Shown: positions 32,930-42,277, numbered from the stretch's first letter. The stretch: 45,340 nt of DNA from Halieaceae bacterium (GCA_008081075.1 VMDB01000177.1:1-45340), one strand, 5' to 3'. Notes: generated from the sequence alone by a model not told the origin. A program made the numbers and translations.

Positions 32930-33358
32930 TTACGCTGTCTGAAGTTCATGCTTTGCGAGTGGATAGCCTCGATCACGATAAAATCGCCACGCTTCCCGCG
33001 ATGCGGCGATCGCAGTGTGATCGTGGGTCACTATTTCTGCCAATCTTTCGAATCGCGCAAAACATTCGGGAACCCCATTGCTGAGATTGATCAACACGTC
33101 GCTGTACTCGAGTGGGGGGTCTTCATGCCCCACAATGACGCGCTCTACACTCGCGTCGGCCGATCGAGCATGAGGGACAAAGCTCGACGGGCGAAAGTGC
33201 CAGAGCGCCTCGTCCAAGCGCTGTGTTTCCTGTTCATCCCCGGTTTGAATGAATACATGATGCCCCCGGGCACAGGCTTTTTCAGCAAGTCGCCCAATGG
33301 CGACTTCCACCGTCATGCTGCCGTCCTCGGGTAATACGTAAAAATCGATTTTTGTCAT
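32930..33358 (-). CDS. holC: DNA polymerase III chi subunit
   Basis: 142 residues. The N-terminus KIDFYVLPEDG, followed by ACARGHHVFIQTGDEQETQR and LDEALWHFRPSSFVPHA, is the HolC signature; VLINLSNGVPECFARFERLA is also conserved. Chi links the clamp loader (via psi) to SSB on single-stranded DNA. Its ATG overlaps the pepA stop (ATGA), and valS follows 24 bases later, so the three are one transcript. Confidence 0.95.
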   Translation of the reverse strand: MTKIDFYVLPEDGSMTVEVAIGRLAEKACARGHHVFIQTGDEQETQRLDEALWHFRPSSFVPHARSADASVERVIVGHEDPPLEYSDVLINLSNGVPECFARFERLAEIVTHDHTAIAASREAWRFYRDRGYPLAKHELQTA

Positions 33359-34854
33359 CGCCGGGCAGAGCGCTCTCTGAGATAGTCAACCAGCATCGGG
33401 ACGGGGCGACCTGTTGCGCCCTTCGGCGAGCCCTTGAACGCGGTCCCCGCAATGTCAAGGTGAGCCCATTTGTAGTCTTCGGTGAATTGCGCGAGAAAGC
33501 AGGCAGCTGTAATGCTACCAGCACCGCCCGTACCAATGTTGGCGAGATCTGCAAAGGGGCTTTCCAGTTGCCGGTGGTATTCCTCCCAAATGGGAAATCG
33601 CCAGCCGCGATCATGAGACCTAATGCCCGCCTCTAAGAGGCTGTTTGCGAGATGGTCGTCATTCGAAAAAATGCCCGTGGCTTCATGCCCGAGCGCAACG
33701 ATGATGGCTCCGGTGAGTGTTGCAATGTCGATGACTTCTTCGGGTGCAAATCGCGAGACGTAAGTAAGTGCGTCGCACAGAACGAGGCGGCCCTCGGCGT
33801 CGGTGTTCAGGATTTCGATGGTTTTTCCCGAGAGGCTCTTCACTACGTCGCCCGGTTTGGTCGCTCTGCCACTGGGCATGTTTTCCGCGGCGGCAATGAC
33901 GCCAACGATGTTAATGGGGAGTTTCAGTAGGGCTGCTGCGTGAATAGAGCCAAATACAGAAGCGGCGCCGCCCATGTCAAACTTCATCTCATCCATTTTT
34001 GCCCCCGGTTTGAGGCTGATACCGCCGGTGTCAAACGTGATTCCCTTGCCGACCAAGCAGTAGGGTCGCGATTTTGCTGGTCCACCTTGATACTTGAGGG
34101 TAATCAACCGCGAAGGCTCATCCGAACCATTGCCGACAGATAGCAACGAATGCATTCCCAAGTCGGCCATTTTGCGCTCGTCTAAAATTGAGACCGAGAG
34201 TTCGCTGTGTCGTTTTGCGAGTTTTCTGGCTTCTGCAGCGAGATAGCGAGGGGTGCATATATTGCCGGGCAGATTCACCAGTTCTCTGGTGAGGTTAGCT
34301 CCGTGTCCGATGGCTGAGCCAGCGTCCAGGGCGCGCTTGGCGCTGGCGGTTGTGCAGAGATTAGTGGGTGTGACAGATACGCGCCGCAGCTCACGGGGTG
34401 GCTTCTTCCGATGATTCAGCGTCTGACTGTACTGGTAGTGCGCTAGTGTGAGTTGTAGCGCAATCTGCTCCAGCAATTGCTCCGGTTGTTTTATTTTTTG
34501 CGACAGCCCCTCTGTCCAGATAATGGCGTCTTTGGCTGCGCAGTTCATGAGTGCACGAGAAAGCCCCTCGGCTATTTTCTTGTCTGAGGCGGGTGCGCGT
34601 TGACTGAGATCGCCGCAGCCGACCAGAAGCACCCGGTCCAATTGGTCCGCGCCCGATAACCAAGTGGTGGCGCCGCAGGTTGGCGTAAAGTCCCGGTTGG
34701 CGATGGTTCTGGATAGCGAACCTCCGAGGAACTTATCGAGTTCTCTCAAGCGCGCGCCCAATGACTTGCGCTCAGGCACTAGTACAACCAGTGCATGGGA
34801 TTTCAATTGATCAAGTGTTGTCGCTGCCTTGGCCGTAATGTTTAAAACTGACAT
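33355..34854 (-). CDS. pepA: Leucyl aminopeptidase PepA (M17)
   Basis: About 499 residues. Di-metal aminopeptidase that trims N-terminal residues; in E. coli also a DNA-binding protein (XerC/D accessory factor and carAB repressor). Seen: LVGKGITFDTGGISLKPGAK (metal Lys/Asp), MDEMKFDMGGAASVFGSI, and NTDAEGRLVLCDALTYV, the M17 signature with metal Asp/Glu and catalytic Arg. The N-terminal macro-like domain covers roughly residues 1-180. A GTG six codons earlier is possible, but AGGA 7 bases before the ATG at 34854 favours the latter. It is divergent from lptF (107-base gap), with pepA-holC-valS order conserved. Confidence 0.95.
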   Translation of the reverse strand: MSVLNITAKAATTLDQLKSHALVVLVPERKSLGARLRELDKFLGGSLSRTIANRDFTPTCGATTWLSGADQLDRVLLVGCGDLSQRAPASDKKIAEGLSRALMNCAAKDAIIWTEGLSQKIKQPEQLLEQIALQLTLAHYQYSQTLNHRKKPPRELRRVSVTPTNLCTTASAKRALDAGSAIGHGANLTRELVNLPGNICTPRYLAAEARKLAKRHSELSVSILDERKMADLGMHSLLSVGNGSDEPSRLITLKYQGGPAKSRPYCLVGKGITFDTGGISLKPGAKMDEMKFDMGGAASVFGSIHAAALLKLPINIVGVIAAAENMPSGRATKPGDVVKSLSGKTIEILNTDAEGRLVLCDALTYVSRFAPEEVIDIATLTGAIIVALGHEATGIFSNDDHLANSLLEAGIRSHDRGWRFPIWEEYHRQLESPFADLANIGTGGAGSITAACFLAQFTEDYKWAHLDIAGTAFKGSPKGATGRPVPMLVDYLRERSARR

Positions 34855-34961
34855 GGGGGTTCCTAGTGCCACGAAGGGTCGGATAGAGAGGGCGCTAGTG
34901 TATGATGCCCGGCGGGTGAACGAAATAACCCATCGCTAATCCCGGTGAATTGGCTGATCAC

Positions 34962-36050
34962 ATGCGCATCCTTCGCTACCTAACACGAGATATTTTGACC
35001 CACACATTGGCGGTGAGTTTTGTCCTTTTTCTCGTGGTCTTCGCGGGTCGGTTTATCCGTTACCTCGCCGAGGCGGCGGTGGGATCCCTGACGGGAGATG
35101 TGTTGCTGCCCATTATGCTGTTCAAACTCCCCGGGTTTCTCGAAATGATTCTGCCGCTGGGTCTTTTCATAGGCATTCTCCTCAGCCTTGGCCGTCTCTA
35201 TGCAGATAGCGAGATGGTGGTGCTCAAGGCCTGTGGAGTGGGGCCTGGCCGCCTCGCCCTCTACGTGATGGCCCCGGCGACGCTGGTGATGATGACGGTG
35301 GCGGTACTGTCGCTTTATGTTGCACCTGAGGGGTCCGCTCGCGCGCAAGTACTCCTAGATAACCCACGCTCAGCGGAGGGGTTACATATGCTGAATGAGG
35401 GGCGCTTCAGAAAGCAGCGCGGAGGGAACTACGTTACCTATGCCGAGCGTATCGATGAGAGCGGGCTAATGCATAACATCTTCGTGTTTGAACGAGATGA
35501 AAAGAATGGGGGCCGTGCTCATGTGGCGACGTTCGCGCAAGAAGGAGAAATCATCCTCGATGAGCAATCTGGGCGACGCTATCTCGAGTTGCGGGGTGGG
35601 AGCCGTTATCGCGGGTCGCCCGGGAAATTGGCGTTGGAGGAGGTCACTTTTGACCTCTACGGCGAGCTAATCCCAGAATCGAAAAATAGTTTGCGGCGCT
35701 CAGGTAAGGTAGACGCCATCCCCACCGAAATGCTGTTGTCTAGTGAGGAGCCCAAACTTCGTGGGGCGTTGTGGTGGCGCGTCTCGCTTCCGCTTATGGT
35801 GCCCGCCGCTGCGCTGATTGCGCTCGCGCTGAGCAGAACAGACGCGCGCCGAGGGCGCTACGCAAAAATTGGTCCGGCGATGCTCGTGCTGCTGGTGTAC
35901 TTTTTGGGCCTGACTCAGGGGCGGGCGGTAATTGAGTCGGGTGGCGGGCCAGAGCTAATGATCGGTGTGCATGCCATGATGGCGCTAGTGGCGGTGCTTC
36001 TGCTGAATGCAGAGCGCTTAAGACACGTGGGCAGGCCAGCGCATGCGTAA
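34962..36050 (+). CDS. lptF: LPS export ABC permease LptF
   Basis: About 362 residues. LptF and LptG form the inner-membrane core that, with LptB ATPase, extracts lipopolysaccharide and feeds the LptC-A-D bridge. Pattern: N-terminal MRILRYLTRDILTHTLAVSF, six membrane helices in two groups of three (first three within residues 1-125, last three ~270-355) around a periplasmic beta-jellyroll domain, and GRLYADSEMVVLKACGVGP, the conserved coupling-helix motif. The frame could begin with TTG at 34950, but the ATG at 34962 starts the family N-terminus. A TATGAT -10-like box lies at 34901-34906. It overlaps lptG by 8 bases. Confidence 0.95.
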   Translation: MRILRYLTRDILTHTLAVSFVLFLVVFAGRFIRYLAEAAVGSLTGDVLLPIMLFKLPGFLEMILPLGLFIGILLSLGRLYADSEMVVLKACGVGPGRLALYVMAPATLVMMTVAVLSLYVAPEGSARAQVLLDNPRSAEGLHMLNEGRFRKQRGGNYVTYAERIDESGLMHNIFVFERDEKNGGRAHVATFAQEGEIILDEQSGRRYLELRGGSRYRGSPGKLALEEVTFDLYGELIPESKNSLRRSGKVDAIPTEMLLSSEEPKLRGALWWRVSLPLMVPAAALIALALSRTDARRGRYAKIGPAMLVLLVYFLGLTQGRAVIESGGGPELMIGVHAMMALVAVLLLNAERLRHVGRPAHA

Positions 36051-37104
36051 GTTTGATTACTACATCGGCCGTTCGGTATTGATGGCAACGCTGGCGGTGC
36101 TGTTGCTCCTGACCGGGCTCGATTCTCTGATTTCCGTGATCGACGAATCCGATGATATTGGCAACGGCTACCAGTTCAGCGATGTACTGATTTATGTCGC
36201 TTATACCGTCCCGCGACGCATTCATGAGTTTGTGCCGTTTGCGGGATTGATTGGGGCTTTGGTTGCCCTGGGCCGCCTGGCGGCTTCAAGCGAGTTGGTG
36301 GTGTTAAGGACTTCTGGCGTTTCATTGGGCGGCATTGCTCTTATGGTGCTTAAGCCCGCTCTGGTGATGGCGATTTTCGGGTTTGCGGTGGGAGAGTTTG
36401 TTGCGCCGCATTCTGAGCAGCTAGCCATGAGTCATCGCGCGCTGGCGCAGCGTTCGGAGTCAGCGGTAGCGGGTCGATTTGGCGCTTGGAATCGCGATGG
36501 GAACACGTTTATTCACGTGGATGCCGTGCAGCGCGGCGGAGTCGCCTATGGAGTGACGCTACTGACATTTGACGACGAATATCGCTTGGTTAGGTCGCTC
36601 ACCGCAGAGAGAGGGACGCATTCGGGAGATCATTGGATGCTGGAGCAAGTGCGCTCCACTCATCTAGAGGAGGGTGGCACCGCGGTTCAGAGTGACACGC
36701 TTTGGCGGTGGGACACCGCAATTACGCCTCAGCTGTTGACCTTGGATGTTGTCGAGCCCGAGACGCTGCCCATCTTGCAGCTTTGGCCTTACGCAAGGTA
36801 CCTGCAGAGACAAGGAATGGTGTTTGTGGACATTGAGCTGGCATTTTGGCGGAAGGTGCTGCAGCCCCTTGCGACGCTGGCCCTCGTGCTCGTAGCGATG
36901 TCTTTTATCTTCGGCCCCCTCCGCGAGGGGACGATGGCTGCCCGCGTTTTCATCGGGATCATAGTGGGTGTTGTGTTCAGGATCAGCCAGGATTTTTTTG
37001 GTCCCGCCAGCCTGATTTTTGGTTACGACCCTCTACTTGCGGCATTGTCGCCGATTGCCGTTTGTTGGTTTGGGGGAATGTGGTTACTCAGGCGCCGTAC
37101 CTGA
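36043..37104 (+). CDS. lptG: LPS export ABC permease LptG
   Basis: 353 residues, partner of LptF. Motifs: MRKFDYYIGRSVLMATLAVL at the start, LGRLAASSELVVLRTSGVSL (coupling helix toward LptB, ~80-100), a periplasmic domain at ~130-265, and the C-terminal triple helix including MSFIFGPLREGTMAARVFIG and VFRISQDFFGPASLIFG, which is diagnostic for LptG (E. coli RPLRSVTMGVR-type region). It starts inside the end of lptF, so translation is coupled. Its 3' end is 8 bases from the convergent RDD gene. Confidence 0.95.
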   Translation: MRKFDYYIGRSVLMATLAVLLLLTGLDSLISVIDESDDIGNGYQFSDVLIYVAYTVPRRIHEFVPFAGLIGALVALGRLAASSELVVLRTSGVSLGGIALMVLKPALVMAIFGFAVGEFVAPHSEQLAMSHRALAQRSESAVAGRFGAWNRDGNTFIHVDAVQRGGVAYGVTLLTFDDEYRLVRSLTAERGTHSGDHWMLEQVRSTHLEEGGTAVQSDTLWRWDTAITPQLLTLDVVEPETLPILQLWPYARYLQRQGMVFVDIELAFWRKVLQPLATLALVLVAMSFIFGPLREGTMAARVFIGIIVGVVFRISQDFFGPASLIFGYDPLLAALSPIAVCWFGGMWLLRRRT

Positions 37105-37112
37105 CGACAATC

Positions 37113-37571
37113 CTAATCGCGCTTAGGTACCAGTATGAGACGGGTGCGTGACAGCGTGTCGTGCCAATACCGATAACGCGGTGGCATCCATTTCCAGATA
37201 AATCCGAGCCCACAGGCAGTCAGCGAGAGCGTTGCGACCAGGAGTCGCGTTGCGACCTGTGGCCATGTGGGTTGCTTGCCGTCCTCGCTGATCAACTTGA
37301 GTCGCCACGCCTGCATCCCCAGCGTTTGCCCGTTTTTGCGCCAGAACAAGCCGAAAAACAGCAACAAAATAATGCCCCATGACAGCCACTGCACGACGGG
37401 AGGGACAGTTTGAACCAAGGCATTTTCCGTGGGCCCCCAAACAGAGACCCAGAGAGCTGCGGCTGCCATAAAAAGCGGCAGGATCAGCAAGCTGTCATAC
37501 ACCATGGCCAATAGATGTCGCCACAAGGGTGGGCTCGGTTCGCGATCGGGGTCTTCTTGAGGCGGGTTCAT
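37113..37571 (-). CDS. RDD-family membrane protein
   Basis: 152 residues with the RDD domain: PLWRHLLAMVYDSLLILPLF in the first helix (Arg/Asp pattern), a second helix WLSWGIILLLFFGLFW, KNGQTLGMQAWRLKLISEDG after it, and a third helix near LVATLSLTACGLGFIW. RDD proteins are small inner-membrane proteins, with some linked to Na+/H+ exchange; the role here is unknown. The ATG at 37571 (AGG 6 bases upstream) is preferred; the frame reaches an ATG at 37604 with no clear ribosome site. Divergent from the bolA-like gene. Confidence 0.85.
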   Translation of the reverse strand: MNPPQEDPDREPSPPLWRHLLAMVYDSLLILPLFMAAAALWVSVWGPTENALVQTVPPVVQWLSWGIILLLFFGLFWRKNGQTLGMQAWRLKLISEDGKQPTWPQVATRLLVATLSLTACGLGFIWKWMPPRYRYWHDTLSRTRLILVPKRD

Positions 37572-37639
37572 TAAAACCTGGGGCAGATGTCTCTCGGGAA
37601 TCATCGTAAAATACCACGTCCGTTAGCCGGATTTGACCC

Positions 37640-37951
37640 ATGACGATCCAACAACAAATGACAGAGGCCCTCAGGGCAGCGTTCGCACCCTCTTTTCTCA
37701 GTGTGGAGAACGAGAGCCATCGGCACAATGTGCCGCCCGGATCCGAGACACACTTTAAGGTGACGCTGGTCAGTGAGAATTTCGAGCAGATGAGGAGTGT
37801 CAGGCGGCATCAGGCCGTGTACAGCGCCGTGGCAAGTTGGCTGGCAGGTCCTGTTCACGCGTTGGCGTTGCATACCTACACGGCCGAGGAGTGGGCGGTT
37901 TCGGGCGATGCGCCAGCCTCTCCCGACTGCAGGGGAGGTACGGGAAAGTGA
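37640..37951 (+). CDS. bolA: BolA-family protein
   Basis: 103 residues. The BolA fold is recognised by [20 protein letters not shown] and [20 protein letters not shown], then [20 protein letters not shown]; the conserved His residues of the ENESHRH region and the later LHT are the usual [2Fe-2S] ligands with a monothiol glutaredoxin. The C-terminal ~18 residues (after TAEEW) are an unstructured extension. BolA proteins act in iron-sulfur handling and morphology. The stop overlaps the GTG of trhO (GTGA), so the two are coupled. Confidence 0.92.
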   Translation: MTIQQQMTEALRAAFAPSFLSVENESHRHNVPPGSETHFKVTLVSENFEQMRSVRRHQAVYSAVASWLAGPVHALALHTYTAEEWAVSGDAPASPDCRGGTGK

Positions 37952-38946
37952 CAGCGGAGAAGGTAAAGCGAGAGCGAGTTGTAGTTGCCCTCTATCGCTT
38001 TGTAAGGCTTGAGGATTTCGAGCAATTAAAAGCGCCTTTACTTGAGATTTGTCGGCGAGCCGGGTTGAAAGGGACGTTGCTGCTGGCCCAAGAAGGAATC
38101 AATGGCACTGTCGCGGGCACACGCGCGGGTATTCAATCTGTTATTGAATGGCTTCTGGAAGATCCGCGGTTTGAGGGGCTTGACTGGAAAGAGTCATTTC
38201 ACGACGCCGACCCCTTTCATCGAATGAAGGTAAAACTGAAGCGAGAAATCGTCACAATGGGTGTGGAGGATATTGACCCCAACGTGTGCGTCGGCCGATA
38301 CGCGGATCCTGCTCAGTGGAATGCGCTGATGGATGATCCAGAATGCTTGGTGATCGATACCCGCAACGATTATGAGGTTGCCATCGGGAGTTTCAGAGGC
38401 GCTGTAAATCCATCTACCAAGAGTTTTCGGGATTTCCCCCAGTGGGTGCGCGACAACCTGCGGCCGACAGAGCATAAAAAAATAGCGATGTTCTGCACCG
38501 GAGGCATTCGTTGCGAAAAATCCACTTCTTTTCTGGTCTCCGAGGGGTTTGCAGAGGTCTGGCACTTGAAGGGGGGTATTCTGAAATATCTTGAAGAGGT
38601 GCCTGAATCTGAGTCGCGCTGGGAGGGGGAGTGTTTTGTTTTTGACTCTCGTGTGGCGGTGAATCATCGGTTGATGAAGGGGAGTTTTGATCAGTGTTAC
38701 GCCTGCAGACACCCGATCACGGAGGAAGACAAAGCGTCGGGCTGCTACGAACGCGGTGTGTCCTGCCCGCATTGCTATCAGCATCTAACCGACGATAAAG
38801 AGGCGCGTTTTAGAGAGCGGCAAAAGCAAGTGGAGCTTGCCGCCAATCGAGGCGAGCAACACATCGGTGGTCCACCGCCGGAACGACAGAAACGTCAGGC
38901 TCACGTTCAGGGGCGGATCAGCGGAGACAGCAAGTCTGCTGGGTAG
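37948..38946 (+). CDS. trhO: tRNA uridine(34) hydroxylase TrhO (YceA, rhodanese domain)
   Basis: About 332 residues. TrhO makes 5-hydroxyuridine at tRNA position 34 with oxygen. Domains: N-terminal acylphosphatase-like part ([19 protein letters not shown]), then a rhodanese domain with [16 protein letters not shown] and active Cys183 in [13 protein letters not shown] (a second Cys at 189), then a C-terminal Cys-rich segment ([17 protein letters not shown]). The reading frame runs further upstream, but the GTG at 37948 overlaps the bolA stop, has GGGAGG upstream, and begins the family N-terminus. The last 40 bases overlap the convergent protease gene. Confidence 0.93.
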   Translation: MTAEKVKRERVVVALYRFVRLEDFEQLKAPLLEICRRAGLKGTLLLAQEGINGTVAGTRAGIQSVIEWLLEDPRFEGLDWKESFHDADPFHRMKVKLKREIVTMGVEDIDPNVCVGRYADPAQWNALMDDPECLVIDTRNDYEVAIGSFRGAVNPSTKSFRDFPQWVRDNLRPTEHKKIAMFCTGGIRCEKSTSFLVSEGFAEVWHLKGGILKYLEEVPESESRWEGECFVFDSRVAVNHRLMKGSFDQCYACRHPITEEDKASGCYERGVSCPHCYQHLTDDKEARFRERQKQVELAANRGEQHIGGPPPERQKRQAHVQGRISGDSKSAG

Positions 38947-39626
38947 AAATAACTCACACTTGTGCCGTCTCCTGCTGAAATGATTCCGTAGAGCCGGAGA
39001 CTGCCGCTTTGGGTTCTTCCTACAATAGGTCCTCCAGAGGCACCTTTTTGGATGACGCAGTTCGATGCGAGTGGTGCCGGCATGATGCGGCAATCGGCGT
39101 CAACCGTCAGCGCGTGCTCTTGACCATCATCCAGTTCGAGAGCACTTGCCCCGGATGAGCGACTGAAGCCCGCTGCGCTCACGCGTGACCCCGGGCGCAC
39201 TCTGTCTCTTGATACAGGAATCCAGATGCTTGGCCACCATTGGGATGTGCTGCGAAGTAAAGCCCAATCCTCGTCCATTGAGCCGCCCGACGCCACCAGC
39301 TCTAAACCCGCTGGTCCCGTTTCAGTTCGCAGTATCGCGGGGGAAGACAGCGCGTTGTAACCCTCGAAGCAGTGCCATGCGCTAATGACCATAGGGAAGG
39401 GGCCTGGCGACACGATGGTACCACTACAGCGCTCAAGGAAATGGCGTGGATAACCGTTGACGCTGCGGACAATGGGCACCTCTATTTTGACGATTGCTCC
39501 CGTCCACGTCCCTTCGCCCTGAGAGAGGGGCGGGGCAGCCTCCGTTCGGCAAAAGGCCGCTGCGGCAAGGAGTGCGAGCACAGCGAAACTGTTTTTGGCG
39601 CAGGCGCGTACCGCGGGTGAGGACAT
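38907..39626 (-). CDS. Secreted trypsin-like serine protease (S1 family)
   Basis: 239 residues. Signal peptide residues 1-30 ([17 protein letters not shown]). A chymotrypsin-like triad is visible: H85 in [11 protein letters not shown]120 in [10 protein letters not shown], and S197 in [13 protein letters not shown]. Cysteines pair as expected (C67 with C86 around the His loop; C179 with C190 before the Ser). [12 protein letters not shown] completes the domain. Substrate is unknown, and there is no PDZ domain, so it is not a DegP-type protease. It might be a substrate of the type II secretion system, but no evidence links them. Its 3' end overlaps trhO by 40 bases; it is divergent from the rarD-like gene. 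Confidence 0.82.
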   Translation of the reverse strand: MSSPAVRACAKNSFAVLALLAAAAFCRTEAAPPLSQGEGTWTGAIVKIEVPIVRSVNGYPRHFLERCSGTIVSPGPFPMVISAWHCFEGYNALSSPAILRTETGPAGLELVASGGSMDEDWALLRSTSQWWPSIWIPVSRDRVRPGSRVSAAGFSRSSGASALELDDGQEHALTVDADCRIMPAPLASNCVIQKGASGGPIVGRTQSGSLRLYGIISAGDGTSVSYFYPADLLSPLIRP

Positions 39627-39708
39627 GGCTTTAAAACGTGCTTGTGGGCCTAGATCTGGCCGAGGCTACTTGGGTTTTTTGTTCTTGGAAAGGTTCAGGG
39701 TGGTTAGG

Positions 39709-39736
39709 TTAACTGACAGCGTAGCTGGTGTATGCT
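39709..39736 (+). promoter_or_regulatory. Weak candidate promoter for the rarD-ung unit
   Basis: TTAACT (39709-39714), 16 bases, TATGCT (39731-39736). This is four of six matches to each of the sigma-70 boxes. The next base after the -10 is C/G rich, and the leader to the start near 39790 would be about 47 bases. The 163-base gap otherwise shows only a T-rich stretch (39675-39682). Confidence 0.35.
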
Positions 39737-39789
39737 CCCGCGCGACAGGCGTCACTAACTACAGGTAAAGCGAGAGCCAACGAGGAAGG

Positions 39790-40695
39790 GTGTCATTGGA
39801 GTATTCGGTACAGCAGCTCCGTTCGGGCCTATCCCTGGCGATTGTGGCCAACGTTATCTGGGGTGTGGCGGCCCTGTTCTGGGTAGAGACCAGGCCCGTT
39901 GATGCCGTTGACGTGGTGGCGCACCGGGCGATCTGGACGCTGCCAATCGCAACACTGATCTTGCTTTTCGCCCGCCGGCTGCGGTCGACGTGGTCTCTCA
40001 TGCGCGTTGGCAGCACGTTTTTCTGGAGTCTGATGGCGGCCAGTCTGCTCAGCGTAAACTGGGGCGTCTTCGTTTATGCGGTGACAGTGGGTCGCGCTAC
40101 TGAGGCGAGCCTGGGCTATTTCATGCTGCCGCTTTTGACGATTGTTGTGGGCAGGGTGGTATTTGAAGAGGCGCTGGGCGGTGTTCAGCGCTTCGCGATT
40201 GGTCTCGCGATTGTTGCCGTTTTGGTGCAGCTGTTCTCATACGGCAGTTTGCCCTGGATCAGCCTCGCAGTGTCCAGCAGTTTTGCTTTGTATGGCGCGA
40301 TCAGAAAGAAAATTGCAGCCGACACTATTCAGGGTCTCTTTATCGAGACCCTATGCATGTTCCCTTTCGCGTTGGCGTGGTTTTATATAACGGACGGAGC
40401 GGGTTTGGGGGTTTACGGCTGGAAGGTCGATATGTTCCTGATTCTTTCAGGGATTTATACCGCGGCGCCGTTGCTGACCTATATCGCTGCTGCTCGACTG
40501 CTGCCGCTGAGCGTGGTGGGTTACACCTCGTATCTCGGGCCTTCGCTTCAGTTGCTGGTCGCCCAGACGGTGCTAGGAGAAACCATTGATTTCGTTACCG
40601 TGGTGTCATTTGGGCTGGTTTGGTTGGGTGTGCTGATGGTTTCCGGAAGAGGGCTGTTGCAAATGCGGCGACGCCGAATAGGCGGAGACACATGA
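39790..40695 (+). CDS. rarD: RarD-type EamA/DMT permease
   Basis: 301 residues, about ten predicted membrane helices of the drug/metabolite transporter superfamily. The RarD subgroup is marked by IWGVAALFWVETRPVDAVDV, HRAIWTLPIATLIL, SVNWGVFVYAVTVGRATEAS and LGYFMLPLLTIVVGRVVFEE. Substrate unknown (the name comes from a chloramphenicol-sensitivity phenotype). The start is uncertain: GTG at 39790 is too close to AGGAAGG, while the TTG at 39796 has better spacing. Its stop overlaps the ung ATG (ATGA), so the two are co-translated. Confidence 0.9.
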   Translation: MSLEYSVQQLRSGLSLAIVANVIWGVAALFWVETRPVDAVDVVAHRAIWTLPIATLILLFARRLRSTWSLMRVGSTFFWSLMAASLLSVNWGVFVYAVTVGRATEASLGYFMLPLLTIVVGRVVFEEALGGVQRFAIGLAIVAVLVQLFSYGSLPWISLAVSSSFALYGAIRKKIAADTIQGLFIETLCMFPFALAWFYITDGAGLGVYGWKVDMFLILSGIYTAAPLLTYIAAARLLPLSVVGYTSYLGPSLQLLVAQTVLGETIDFVTVVSFGLVWLGVLMVSGRGLLQMRRRRIGGDT

Positions 40696-41393
40696 CGCAA
40701 AACGGTACCCAGCGTGACGTGATCAGAATGAGCCCAGAGTGGCTCTCTCTCCTGCGGCCCGAGTTCACTTCACCCCACATGACTGCCCTGAGGGCCTTCC
40801 TTAAGGCTGAAAAGGCTGCCGGTAAAGTCATTTACCCGCCCGGAAACGAGTTTTTTGCTGCGCTGGATGCGACCGCTCCTTCTGAGGTGCGGGTTGTGGT
40901 GATCGGTCAGGATCCGTACCACGGCCCTCAGCAGGCACATGGTCTGAGTTTTTCGGTGAGGAAGGGGCAGCCTATTCCGCCATCTTTACGAAATATTTTC
41001 GCCGAGTTAGAGGCGGATCTCTCGGTTGCACCTCCAACGCACGGCAGCCTTCTCGGCTGGGCGAAACAGGGCGTGCTCCTGCTCAACAGCGTGTTGTCGG
41101 TGGAGCAAGGTATGCCCGGGTCGCATCAGGGGCGGGGATGGGAGCCTTTTACCGACGCGGTAATAGCGGCCATAGACGGTGGTGAGCGCCCGGTCGTTTT
41201 CATGCTATGGGGCAAACATGCACAGCAAAAAGGGGCGTTTATAGACCGTCAAAAACACTGCGTGCTCTCGGCGCCGCACCCTTCGCCGCTGTCCGCTCAC
41301 AGGGGCTTCTTCGGCTGCAGGCACTTTAGTCAGGCTAATCGTTTTTTGCTTGAGCGGGGGTATCAGCCGGTGGATTGGTCCGCTACCGGATGA
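40692..41393 (+). CDS. ung: Uracil-DNA glycosylase (family 1)
   Basis: 233 residues. Removes uracil from DNA as the first step of base excision repair. Motif A GQDPYHGPQQAHGLSFSV carries the catalytic Asp; LLLNSVLSVEQGMPGSHQGR contains the conserved L-N family region; the minor-groove loop reads HPSPLSAHRGFFGCRHF with the catalytic His. The frame extends 24 codons upstream, but GGCGGAG lies 5 bases before the ATG at 40692, which overlaps the rarD stop. The 3' end overlaps the convergent ygfZ by 31 bases. Confidence 0.95.
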   Translation: MTQNGTQRDVIRMSPEWLSLLRPEFTSPHMTALRAFLKAEKAAGKVIYPPGNEFFAALDATAPSEVRVVVIGQDPYHGPQQAHGLSFSVRKGQPIPPSLRNIFAELEADLSVAPPTHGSLLGWAKQGVLLLNSVLSVEQGMPGSHQGRGWEPFTDAVIAAIDGGERPVVFMLWGKHAQQKGAFIDRQKHCVLSAPHPSPLSAHRGFFGCRHFSQANRFLLERGYQPVDWSATG

Positions 41394-42277
41394 CAAGGCG
41401 CTAACGATGACAGGGTGAGTTGTTTATCGCCCACGAATAACGGTGTCGTTGTCGCGTCTGGCATCACCTCAAGCAGAGCGCCAATTTCTCCATCCAGCGG
41501 CGACAGGTTCACGAGGCTACCTACGTGCTGTCCTTCGGAGTTCCTGATGCTCTCTCCGGGTGCAGGTGGTTCCGCCGTTTCCGACAGGGTGGCGCGGAAA
41601 AGTCTGCGCTTGGGTGTGCCGCGATAGTGCAAGCGAGCCACAATCTCCTGTCCGGTATAACAGCCCTTGGTGAAACTCACGGTTTCATTGAGATCATAAT
41701 TGAGATCTTGCGGCAAAAAAGCAGCAATGGTGTTTGACTCTATGCGCGCTCGCGCGGTTTCGAAATCAACGCGAGCGATAGAAACTTCGTCCTTGGGATC
41801 TGCGACTATCGTCGCGTCACTGCTGTGCCAATGCTCTGTAAACCCCATGCCGCGGCCGACGGCGATGACTGAAAGAACGCCATTGTGTCGATCTATGAGC
41901 ACGTGATTTGGATCGAGGTTTTGGGCGGCTTTATTTCTGTAGCAACACACTGCCAAATCAAGTGTCATCAGTGTTGATTTGGAAAAGGCGATGTAGGGTT
42001 TGAGGTGGGCAGCCAGTTTTGTCATCACAGACTGGCGCCCTCTCATTAGCACGGTGTCTTCGGCAACGACGACGGCGAGTGTATCGGCAAGCACTCTCCC
42101 TTTGGGGTTGCAAAAGGCCGCGTGCAGCTGTGTGCCGACTTCTGCCTTCTGAAAATCGGCCGTCGTTTGTCCTTGCAGGACCAGCCTCGCGTCCGCTCCC
42201 GAAAGTTGTAGAACCTGCTCTGGCGGGGTATCGAATGCGCTCGAAAGAGAGGAGGAAGTTTCCACGGTTTTCTGCAC
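41363..42277 (-). CDS. ygfZ: YgfZ/GcvT-like folate-binding iron-sulfur assembly protein
   Basis: 304 residues. The YgfZ signature with its conserved cysteine is VSFTKGCYTGQEIVARLHYR (~210-230); HAAFCNPKGRVLADTLAV is the N-terminal folate-domain motif. YgfZ helps maintain certain [Fe-S] enzymes, including MiaB, using tetrahydrofolate. It is divergent from sdhE (54-base gap), as in E. coli ygfZ/ygfY. The last 31 bases overlap ung. Confidence 0.94.
   Translation of the reverse strand: MQKTVETSSSLSSAFDTPPEQVLQLSGADARLVLQGQTTADFQKAEVGTQLHAAFCNPKGRVLADTLAVVVAEDTVLMRGRQSVMTKLAAHLKPYIAFSKSTLMTLDLAVCCYRNKAAQNLDPNHVLIDRHNGVLSVIAVGRGMGFTEHWHSSDATIVADPKDEVSIARVDFETARARIESNTIAAFLPQDLNYDLNETVSFTKGCYTGQEIVARLHYRGTPKRRLFRATLSETAEPPAPGESIRNSEGQHVGSLVNLSPLDGEIGALLEVMPDATTTPLFVGDKQLTLSSLAPCHPVADQSTG

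Noticed and set aside
34723-34745. GGAACTT inside pepA as a sigma-E site
   Set aside because: It lies within coding sequence, and no TCTGA-like box follows at 15-17 bases.
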